Of a stretch of DNA of 58,409 nucleotides, positions 52,103 through 58,409 are shown one piece after another. Origin of the DNA: Candidatus Aminicenantes bacterium UBA2190 (GTDB taxonomy: Bacteria; Acidobacteriota; Aminicenantia; UBA2199); the NCBI GenBank assembly GCA_002335385.1, contig DCVK01000066.1:57737-116145 (forward strand). The letters run 5' to 3'. Each line of letters opens with the position of its first letter. Position 1 is the stretch's first letter. The notes beneath the pieces are model-generated. The model had not been told where the DNA came from, searched no databases, and was given only the letters and a program-made list of their open reading frames with translations. Position numbers and translations under genes: made by a program.

Positions 52103-54108
52103 TCCTCCTTCCCGGCACGGCGCGAATCGAAGTAGAGATAGAGCGCAAGGGCGATGAACATGACCAGGGCGATGGGCTCGCCCTGGGCCTTCTCGGCCCA
52201 GCCCAGGTGGATGAAGCGCTCGAAGTCGAAGTACTTCAGGATGGCGCTGAACACGCCGATGATGGCGCCGCCGGCGATGAAGCCCGAGGCGATGAGGATG
52301 CCCTTTTCATAGCGCTTGTTGGCCCAATCCTTGTCCTTGCAGGAGCGCGATACCATATGGGCGATCAGGCCGCCGATCACCAGCGGCGTGTTCAGTTCCA
52401 GCGGGATGTACATGCCCAGGGCAAAGGCCAGCGGCGGCACGCCGATGAACTCCATGATCAGGGCGGTCAGGATGCCGACGCCATAGAGCAGCCAGGGCAC
52501 CTGCGCCCCCGGGTTCATCAGCGGCTGGATCAGTGCGGCCATGGCGTTGGCCTGCGGCGCCGCCAGGGCATCGGAACCGGAAAAGCCGTAAGTCTGGTTC
52601 AACAGGAAGATGACCAGCCCGACGGTCATTGCCGAGACCACGACGCCGAGCATCTTGAATTTCTGCTGCTTGACCGGGGTCGAGCCCAGCCAGTAGCCGA
52701 TCTTCAGGTCGGTGATGAAGCCGCCCGACATGGACAGCGCCGTGCAGACCACGCCGCCGATGAGCAGGGCGGCGTACATGCCGTACTGGCCGGTCAGGCC
52801 GGCGGCGACCAGCACCAGGCTGCTCAGGATCAGGGTCATCATGGTCATGCCCGAGACCGGGTTGGTGCCGACGATGGCGATGGCCCGCGCCGCCACCGAG
52901 GTGAACAGGAAGCTGATGACGAAGACGGTGAGCGTGGCGATCAGGCCCAGCTTCAGCGGCTGCGGCACCGGCTGGAGCACCGAGAAGCTGAAAAACACCC
53001 AGATGACCAGGATCGTCACCACCAGGCCGAGGATGACATACTTCATGCTCAGGTCGGTCTGGGTCCTGGGGACCTTGGCATCGCCAGCGGCCGTCTTGCG
53101 GAACATCTGCCGGAAGCCCATGCCGAAGGCCTGGACGATGATCTTCGACGATTTCAGGATGCCGATGATGCCGGCCATGGCGATGGCGCCGATGCCGATG
53201 AAGCGCACGTAGGTGCTGAAGATCTCCTCGGCGCTCATGGCCGAGATCAGCGTCGTGCCGTTGCCCACGATCTCGGCCGGGATGTACTGCCCGAAGTAGT
53301 AGATCACCGGCACCAGCAGAAACCACGACAGCAGGCTGCCGGCGGCGATGATCGACGTGTACTTCAGGCCGATGATGTAGCCCAGGCCCATGACGGCCGA
53401 CAGGACGTCCATCTTGAAGACGATCTTGGACTTGTCGGCCAGCGCCTTGCCGAGGCCGAAAATGCGGCTGGTGAAGACCTCGTTGAACGCCCCGACCGAG
53501 TGCACCAGGAAGTCAAAGACGCCGCCGATGATCATGCTCTTCACCAGGATCTTGGCCTGGGCGCCGCCCTTCTCGCCGGCGACCAGCACCTGGGTGGTGG
53601 CGGTCGCCTCGGGGAACGGGAAGTGGCCGTGCATTTCCTTGACGAAGTACTTGCGGAACGGGATCAGGAAGAGGATGCCCAGCGCCCCGCCCAGGAAGGA
53701 GACCATGAAGATCTTGAACAGGTCGAAGCCGATCGCCTGGTCCAGGCCGAGGATGAACAGCGCCGGCAGGGTGAAGATCGCCCCGGCCACGACCAGGCCC
53801 GAGGCGGCGCCGATCGACTGGATGATGACGTTCTCCAGGATGGTGCTCTTCCGCTTGAACAGCGGGGCGACGCCGACGGCGATGATGGCGATGGGGATGG
53901 CGGCTTCGAAAACCTGGCCGATCTTCAGGCCCAGGAAGGCGGCGGCGGCCGAGAACACGATGGCCATGATCAGGCCCAGGACGACGGAACGGAAAGTCAC
54001 CTCGGGCAGCACCGTATCGGCGGCGATATAGGGAGAGTACTCCTTGCCCGCGGGCAGCACTTCGAACGCCCCGGCGGGCATTCCCTTGACTTCAGGCGTT
54101 TGGCTCAT
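52099..54108 (-). CDS. OPT family oligopeptide transporter
   Basis: The 669-residue polytopic protein has about 15 hydrophobic segments. The N-terminal TFRSVVLGLIMAIVFSAAAAFLGLKIGQVFEA region and IGAASGLVVAGAIFTLPALF are typical of bacterial OPT proteins. AAGGAGA precedes the ATG. Members carry short peptides, or metal-siderophore complexes in other lineages. The coupled M24 peptidase argues for peptides. Confidence 0.92.
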   Translation of the reverse strand: MSQTPEVKGMPAGAFEVLPAGKEYSPYIAADTVLPEVTFRSVVLGLIMAIVFSAAAAFLGLKIGQVFEAAIPIAIIAVGVAPLFKRKSTILENVIIQSIGAASGLVVAGAIFTLPALFILGLDQAIGFDLFKIFMVSFLGGALGILFLIPFRKYFVKEMHGHFPFPEATATTQVLVAGEKGGAQAKILVKSMIIGGVFDFLVHSVGAFNEVFTSRIFGLGKALADKSKIVFKMDVLSAVMGLGYIIGLKYTSIIAAGSLLSWFLLVPVIYYFGQYIPAEIVGNGTTLISAMSAEEIFSTYVRFIGIGAIAMAGIIGILKSSKIIVQAFGMGFRQMFRKTAAGDAKVPRTQTDLSMKYVILGLVVTILVIWVFFSFSVLQPVPQPLKLGLIATLTVFVISFLFTSVAARAIAIVGTNPVSGMTMMTLILSSLVLVAAGLTGQYGMYAALLIGGVVCTALSMSGGFITDLKIGYWLGSTPVKQQKFKMLGVVVSAMTVGLVIFLLNQTYGFSGSDALAAPQANAMAALIQPLMNPGAQVPWLLYGVGILTALIMEFIGVPPLAFALGMYIPLELNTPLVIGGLIAHMVSRSCKDKDWANKRYEKGILIASGFIAGGAIIGVFSAILKYFDFERFIHLGWAEKAQGEPIALVMFIALALYLYFDSRRAGKED

Positions 54109-54120
54109 GCGGCTTCTCCT

Positions 54121-56049
54121 TTAGCGGAACCGTGAAATGACGGAGTCCTTGACCTTTTCGAACATTTCGGCGTTGAAGCGGATCTTGTAATCGTCCTTCT
54201 TGCTCAACAGGTAGGAGCCGAAGCGGGTGTTCTTGGCCTCCTCCAGCCGTTTGCCGTAATAGGCCTCGCGCTCCTTGGCGAAATCCTCGTCGCTGACGAC
54301 CTTCTTGCTCTTCAGCCGGACGATGACCACGGCGGTCTTCAGCGCCAGGGGCGCGGAATAAATGTTCTCCTCCAGGGCGAACACGGCCTCGTCCAGCCCC
54401 GTCGTTACTGGCAGGTCGGCCAGGCGGTCACCGCGCTGGTAGGTGGCGCTCTCGGCCTTCAGGCCCTCTTTTCCCAGGTACTCCTCGACCTTCTTGGCGT
54501 CGGCCAGGCGGTTCAGCTCAGCGGCTGCCCGAAGGGCCCGGGCCTCCAGGAGCTGCAGCTTCCTGGCGTTGCCCAGCTCGGTGGCGACCTTCTGGCGCAC
54601 CGCGTCGAAGGGCTCGGTCTGCGGCTTGTCCACCCGGACCAGGCGCACCATGGCGATGCCCTCGGGAAATTCCACCGGCTCGGAGATTTCGTTCTCTTTC
54701 ATGGCGAAGAGCTTTTGCGAGATATAGCCCATCTCATCCAGCCCCTTGATGGCCTGACCGCGGGTGAGCGGCCCGCTGTCGACCACCTTGACTCCCAGCT
54801 TGCCGGCGCCGGCACTCAGGCTTTCGGCCTTCTTGATCCTCGGCTGGGCCTGGGCCATCTTCTCGCCGGCCAGCTTCCTCAGCCGCTCGTTCTCCAGCAC
54901 GCCGCGGATGCGGGCCTTGACGGCGTCGTAGCTCTCCTGCTGCTCCTCGATCTTCTCGGGGACGTACAGGAGCGAGAAGGCGTTGCCCGCGTCCACCGGG
55001 GACGAGATGCCGCCCTGCTTGAGGTTGCCGATCAGCGATTTTTCCTGGGCGCTGAAGCTCTGCCAGCCCCAATAGCCCCAGTCACCGCCTTCCTTGGCCT
55101 TGTCGTCGCCTGACAGTTCGCGGGCCCGGGCGGCGAAATTGTCCGGGGTCAAAGTGGCGGAGTTTTCTTCCATGCGCTTCAGGACCTCCTCGCGCGTTTT
55201 TTCATCGTAGGCCACCCAGATGCGGCTGACCTTGGTCTTGCCGGGGAGCTTGAACATGGCCTTGTTCCCCTTGTAGTAGGCGAACAGCTCATCCTCCTTG
55301 AGGGTGATCTCCTTCTTGAGGTCGGCGAACTTCAGGGCCAGGACCTCGCCCGCCCGCTTCTCGTCCCCCTGGAACAGCGCCGGGTTCTTGGCATAGAATT
55401 CGCGCAGCTCCGCCGCGCTGGTCACGGGCTCCTCCTTGACCTCGGCGAGGCGGAAGGCGATGTAGTCCAGCTCGGCCTTGTCGTTCTCCTTGCGGAAGTC
55501 CTCGCGCAGCGGGTCGCCGTCGAGGACCAGGCCGGCGGTCACCAGTTCCTTGAGCTTGTCGGCCAGGATATCCTGGCGCAGGCTCTCCTCGAATTCGACC
55601 ACGGTGACGTGGTTATAGGCCAGCAGCCGCTCGTATTCCTCCGAGCCGATGAAATGCCCGTCGCGCTGGAAGGACGACTGGCTGCGGATGGCGTTCTGCA
55701 GCTCGGCGTCGGAAACCTGCAGGCGGAGCTTTTGCGCCTCGCCCTGCACGATGCGGCCGCTGATCATCCCCTGCAGCACCTGCTCGGCGATGCGCAGCTG
55801 GTCGATCATCTGCGGGCTGAAGTTGTCCTTGAACTGGTTGCGGTACATCTCCAGGGTGCGGGCCAGGCTCTTCTGGAATTCCTCGCCGCCGATGGTGGAA
55901 CGCCCGACGGCGGCCACGTCGCGGTCCAGGCCCTCCGAGTCGAAGCGGCCCGCTCCCCACTGCACGAAGATGAAGCCGATGAAAGCCAGGATCACCAGCC
56001 ATAGGGTCCAGGAAAGCGATTTCAGGTTGTTCCTCATGGATCTGAGCAT
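54121..56049 (-). CDS. PpiD-like periplasmic peptidyl-prolyl isomerase/chaperone
   Basis: The 642-residue protein is anchored by one N-terminal TM (LSWTLWLVILAFIGFIFVQW, about 13-32). A SurA_N-like chaperone region follows (about 45-230) with GEEFQKSLARTLEMYRNQF, then a parvulin-type domain (about 225-345: TKVSRIWVAYDEKTREEV, GGDWGYWGWQSFSAQ) and a second parvulin-like part. The order and size match PpiD, which assists folding of outer-membrane proteins. ATG 56049 overlaps the kinase stop (TAATG). The open frame continues 120 codons further upstream into the kinase gene, in the wrong frame, and is not real. Confidence 0.9.
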   Translation of the reverse strand: MLRSMRNNLKSLSWTLWLVILAFIGFIFVQWGAGRFDSEGLDRDVAAVGRSTIGGEEFQKSLARTLEMYRNQFKDNFSPQMIDQLRIAEQVLQGMISGRIVQGEAQKLRLQVSDAELQNAIRSQSSFQRDGHFIGSEEYERLLAYNHVTVVEFEESLRQDILADKLKELVTAGLVLDGDPLREDFRKENDKAELDYIAFRLAEVKEEPVTSAAELREFYAKNPALFQGDEKRAGEVLALKFADLKKEITLKEDELFAYYKGNKAMFKLPGKTKVSRIWVAYDEKTREEVLKRMEENSATLTPDNFAARARELSGDDKAKEGGDWGYWGWQSFSAQEKSLIGNLKQGGISSPVDAGNAFSLLYVPEKIEEQQESYDAVKARIRGVLENERLRKLAGEKMAQAQPRIKKAESLSAGAGKLGVKVVDSGPLTRGQAIKGLDEMGYISQKLFAMKENEISEPVEFPEGIAMVRLVRVDKPQTEPFDAVRQKVATELGNARKLQLLEARALRAAAELNRLADAKKVEEYLGKEGLKAESATYQRGDRLADLPVTTGLDEAVFALEENIYSAPLALKTAVVIVRLKSKKVVSDEDFAKEREAYYGKRLEEAKNTRFGSYLLSKKDDYKIRFNAEMFEKVKDSVISRFR

Positions 56050-57611
56050 TAGGGTTCCTCCGCATGCGTTTGCTTTTTGAAATTCTTGTCCGCGGCCTTC
56101 AGGTAGACCGTCACCGTGGCCCCGCCTTCCTCGTTGTTGCGGATGACGATGTTGCCCTGGTGCTCCTGGATGATGTTGTAGGCGATGGTCAGCCCGATGC
56201 CTTTCTTTTGGGTACGGCTCTTGGTGGTATAGAACGGGTCGAAGGCCTTGTCCAGGTTCTTGAAGCCGCCGCCGTTGTCGCTGATCTCCACGACCGCCTG
56301 CCGGCCGTCGAGCGAGCGCTTCAGGTCGATGACGATGCGGCCGTTGCGCACCTGGTTCTCGCGCAGGGCCTCGAGGGCGTTCTCCACGATGCCTTCGAAG
56401 ACCTGCCACAGGGCGAAATGGTTGCCCTGGATGATCACGTCCTGGTTGAATTGGTTGCGGATGATGGCATGCTCGCTGTTCTCCGGCCGCGTGCCGATGA
56501 CCTTGACCAGCTTTTCCAGCAGGTTGGAGAGACTGAGCTCCATCTTGACCTGGTCCATGTCGGGATTCATCTGGTTCAGCTGGTCGATGATGTTCTTGAT
56601 GCGCACGGCCTGCTTCTGGATGCTGTTCAGCTTCTCGCGGATGTAGGGACTGGCGTCGTCGCGGATGCCGATCAGGTCGACGTAGCCCAGGATGCCGGTC
56701 AGCGGGTTGTTGATCTCGTGGGCGAAGCCGGAGACGATGGCGGTCAGCGACTTCTGCTTCTCGGACTGGATGATGTGCCGCTGCGTGTCGCGCAGCTCCT
56801 GCATGGCCACCTGCAGCTTCTGGTTGGACTCGTTCAGCTCACGGGTGCGCGCGGCGACCTGCTTCTCCAGGTTGCGGTGCGTGGCCTCGATCTCGGTCAG
56901 CATGCCATCGATCTTCTCGGCCATCTCGTTGAACTGGTTGCCCAGGTAGGAGAACTCGTCGTTGGAATGGATCTCGATGCGGTGGGAAAAGTCGCCGCGG
57001 CTGATCTTTTCCAGGCCGTTCTTCAGCAGGCCGATGGGTTCGGTCAGCCTGCGGTTGATCAGCGCGATCAGGGCCATGAAGACCAGGAGCAGCGCGCCGG
57101 AGATGACGATGACGGTCAGGCGCAGCCGGCCGAGCACGGCCTGGTTGTCCTCGTTGGAGTGGCCGAAGAGGATGGCGCCCCACACCGTGTCGGCGGCAGC
57201 GACCTTTACCGGCAGGCGGACCAGGATATAGGGCCGCGCGCCGAAGGTGGCGTCGCGCACCTGCTCGTCGTAGCCGTTACGCTGCGGCTCCAGCTCCCGG
57301 CGCACCCATTCCGGGCCCTTGAAGAATATCTCCCGGTCCTCGGCGTCGTACAGAGCGATGAAATCCCGCTCGTTGTCCTTGAGGACATCCTCGGCCTGGC
57401 CCTTGAGGTTCATGTAGTTGAAATAGATGAAATTCGGCTCAGCCAGGGTCTCGAAATCCCGCGCCCAGCGCACGAAACTGGCCCGGGCCATGCGGTTGTT
57501 GGCGGCGTCGACGATCGTGAGGATGAAAAAAGCGGAAAGGGCTATGTAAGCCAGGCTGAGCAGGACGAAAGACACCAGGAACTTGGCGCGCAGCGTGTTG
57601 ATCTTGAACAT
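56049..57611 (-). CDS. Membrane sensor histidine kinase
   Basis: The 520-residue protein has TM1 at about 11-33, a periplasmic sensor region (about 34-165), TM2 at about 168-188, a HAMP domain, and a coiled coil (IEATHRNLEKQVAARTREL). The HisKA helix holds the phospho-His in GFAHEINNPLTGIL. HATPase_c boxes are NALEALRENQ (N), DNGGGFKNLDKAFDPFYTTK (G1/F) and GIGLTIAYNII (G2). No response regulator is encoded in the window. Coupling to the PpiD-like gene suggests it senses envelope stress, but this is inference. A TATAAT lies on the minus strand at 57629-57634, upstream of the ATG, without a clear -35. Confidence 0.92.
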   Translation of the reverse strand: MFKINTLRAKFLVSFVLLSLAYIALSAFFILTIVDAANNRMARASFVRWARDFETLAEPNFIYFNYMNLKGQAEDVLKDNERDFIALYDAEDREIFFKGPEWVRRELEPQRNGYDEQVRDATFGARPYILVRLPVKVAAADTVWGAILFGHSNEDNQAVLGRLRLTVIVISGALLLVFMALIALINRRLTEPIGLLKNGLEKISRGDFSHRIEIHSNDEFSYLGNQFNEMAEKIDGMLTEIEATHRNLEKQVAARTRELNESNQKLQVAMQELRDTQRHIIQSEKQKSLTAIVSGFAHEINNPLTGILGYVDLIGIRDDASPYIREKLNSIQKQAVRIKNIIDQLNQMNPDMDQVKMELSLSNLLEKLVKVIGTRPENSEHAIIRNQFNQDVIIQGNHFALWQVFEGIVENALEALRENQVRNGRIVIDLKRSLDGRQAVVEISDNGGGFKNLDKAFDPFYTTKSRTQKKGIGLTIAYNIIQEHQGNIVIRNNEEGGATVTVYLKAADKNFKKQTHAEEP

Positions 57612-57712
57612 TTGTTAAAGGCTATTTTATTATAATTACCGATAAATAGCAACCGGGGATTCCCCTACCCCCCGGCCGAGGTCGGATTTGCCAAAATGAT
57701 CGATACGGCGGA

Positions 57713-57814
57713 CTATTCGGTTATCGTAACCGTTTCCTCGCCGGCGGCACTGCCGCCGTCGTTGTCGGTGACCTTCTGAACCAAGAGGACGCCCATCGTC
57801 CGCGGGTCAATCAC
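57713..57814 (-). pseudogene. Possible remnant of a larger coding sequence (Ig/cadherin-like C terminus)
   Basis: Between the era stop and the kinase start, the minus strand has a 33-codon frame reading IDPRTMGVLLVQKVTDNDGG, then SAAGEETVTITE and a TAG. This resembles the end of a repeated extracellular beta domain rather than a whole protein. It has no ribosome-binding site. It may be a gene remnant or chance. Confidence 0.3.
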
Positions 57815-57822
57815 CGCACCGT

Positions 57823-58409
57823 TCAGTCGAAGATGTCGCGGATGACCTGCGGCGAGTTGCGCCAGCCGGGCACGACCTTGACGAAGAGGTCGAGGAAGAC
57901 CTTCTTGCCGAAATACTCCTCCAGCGCTTCGCGGCCGTCGGTGCCGATGAGCTTGATCAGTTTGCCCTGCCTGCCGATGACGATCTTCTTCTGCGCCACG
58001 TTCTCCACGTAGACGTCGGCGCGCACGTAGACCGTCTCGCCGCGGTCCTTGATCTCCTCCACCTTCAGGGTGGTGGTGAACGGCAGCTCGTCCTCGACGC
58101 GGTCCAGCACCTTCTCGCGCACCAGCTCGCCGACGTAGAACGCCTGGCTCTGCAGCGTGGTCTCCTCGGCCGGGTAGAGGTCCTCCCCTTCCGGCAGGTA
58201 GCGGAAAATGAGCTCCTCGATCAGTTCCAGGTTGTCGCCGCGCCTGGCGGAAATCGGGACGATCTCCTTCCAGGGAAAGGCGTCCCTGTACTCCTGGATC
58301 TTCTCCAGCACGCGGCCGCGGTTCAGCTTGTCGATCTTGTTGATGGCCAAAAAGACGGGTTTTTTTGACTCCTGCAACAGCGAAAAGATGAACTCGTCGT
58401 GCTGCGGCG
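57823..58409 (-). CDS. era: GTPase Era, C-terminal part (cut by the window edge)
   Basis: About 195 codons are visible. The frame is open to the end of the window, so the start and the G1-G3 motifs lie outside. The G4 motif NKID (in VFLAINKIDKL) and the G5-like SARRGDNLEELI-type segment are present. The KH domain that binds 16S rRNA follows: KIVIGRQGKLIKLIGTDG, then YFGKKVFLDLFVKVVPGWR. Era acts in 30S subunit maturation. A TTG at 58377 is not the true start. Confidence 0.93.
   Translation of the reverse strand, partial: PQHDEFIFSLLQESKKPVFLAINKIDKLNRGRVLEKIQEYRDAFPWKEIVPISARRGDNLELIEELIFRYLPEGEDLYPAEETTLQSQAFYVGELVREKVLDRVEDELPFTTTLKVEEIKDRGETVYVRADVYVENVAQKKIVIGRQGKLIKLIGTDGREALEEYFGKKVFLDLFVKVVPGWRNSPQVIRDIFD

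Noticed and set aside
52207..54135. 642-codon plus-strand frame opposite the OPT transporter gene
   Set aside because: Asp/His/Gln/Gly-rich shadow. The opposite strand encodes a membrane protein with clear family motifs.
54121..56409. PpiD-like protein extended by 120 residues into the kinase gene
   Set aside because: The extension is the out-of-frame reading of the kinase ATPase domain. The real start (ATG 56049) is followed at once by the expected membrane anchor.

Overview
The window is a high-GC chromosomal segment from a Gram-negative (diderm) bacterium. Envelope genes that make sense only with an outer membrane support this: a TolC/MFP/RND efflux operon, an MlaEFD-type lipid transporter, a soluble lytic transglycosylase, a TPR plus beta-barrel secretin-like protein and a LolB-like lipoprotein. 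Two features point to the Acidobacteriota, possibly the Aminicenantes branch: a protein of the acidobacterial 'VWFA-related' type (10195-11736) and many intergenic blocks of short degenerate repeats with a 7-base period. This placement is an inference from family content, not from a marker-gene search. There is no prophage, transposase, CRISPR array or rRNA operon.

Layout. 1-10083 (mostly +): a TPR/propeller protein, a DUF4416 protein, a small lytic transglycosylase (-), a secreted alpha/beta hydrolase, then a compact three-gene polysaccharide cluster (NAD-dependent epimerase, membrane GT2 glycosyltransferase, TPR/beta-barrel export protein). 10131-15902 (-): a VWFA-like exported protein lying between the real uvrB and a duplicated scrap of the uvrB 3' end, then an unrecognised 633-residue protein coupled to uvrB. 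16294-23146 (+): tag (3-methyladenine glycosylase) and a TetR-controlled tripartite efflux operon closed by a strong terminator. 23317-30046 (+ except tRNA-Leu): a core information-processing block in the order lolB-like, ispE, tRNA-Gln, prs, rplY, pth, rpsF, rpsR, rplI, dnaB. 30046-39094 (+): mlaE-mlaF-mlaD, radA, a PIN/TRAM protein, ispF, der, parA, parB. 39425-58409 (-): two MacB-like permeases, pgeF, mltG, ruvX, ddl, an esterase, slt, a GAF-like protein, a phosphoesterase, lipA, an M24 peptidase, an OPT transporter, a PpiD-like chaperone, an orphan histidine kinase and the 3' part of era.

Genes are tightly packed. ATGA or similar overlaps join most members of the operons, so translational coupling is the rule. 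Near-consensus promoters (TTGACA-like, 17-base spacing, TAtAAT-like) can be placed before the tetR operon, inside ispE ahead of tRNA-Gln/prs, before the PIN gene, before parAB and before ddl. Functionally the window combines peptidoglycan synthesis, remodelling and editing (Ddl, MltG, PgeF, Slt, a second lytic transglycosylase), outer-membrane upkeep (Mla, LolB-like, PpiD-like), DNA repair and segregation (UvrB, Tag, RadA, RuvX, ParAB), isoprenoid steps (IspE, IspF) and translation.

The most unusual points are: an ispE reading frame with no stop before tRNA-Gln that runs in frame through the whole tRNA and ends on the prs start codon; a pth gene whose only plausible start is ATT; a diverged second copy of the uvrB 3' end flanking the VWFA gene; and a set of intergenic repeats that share a period of 7 (sometimes 6) bases while using a different word at almost every locus.
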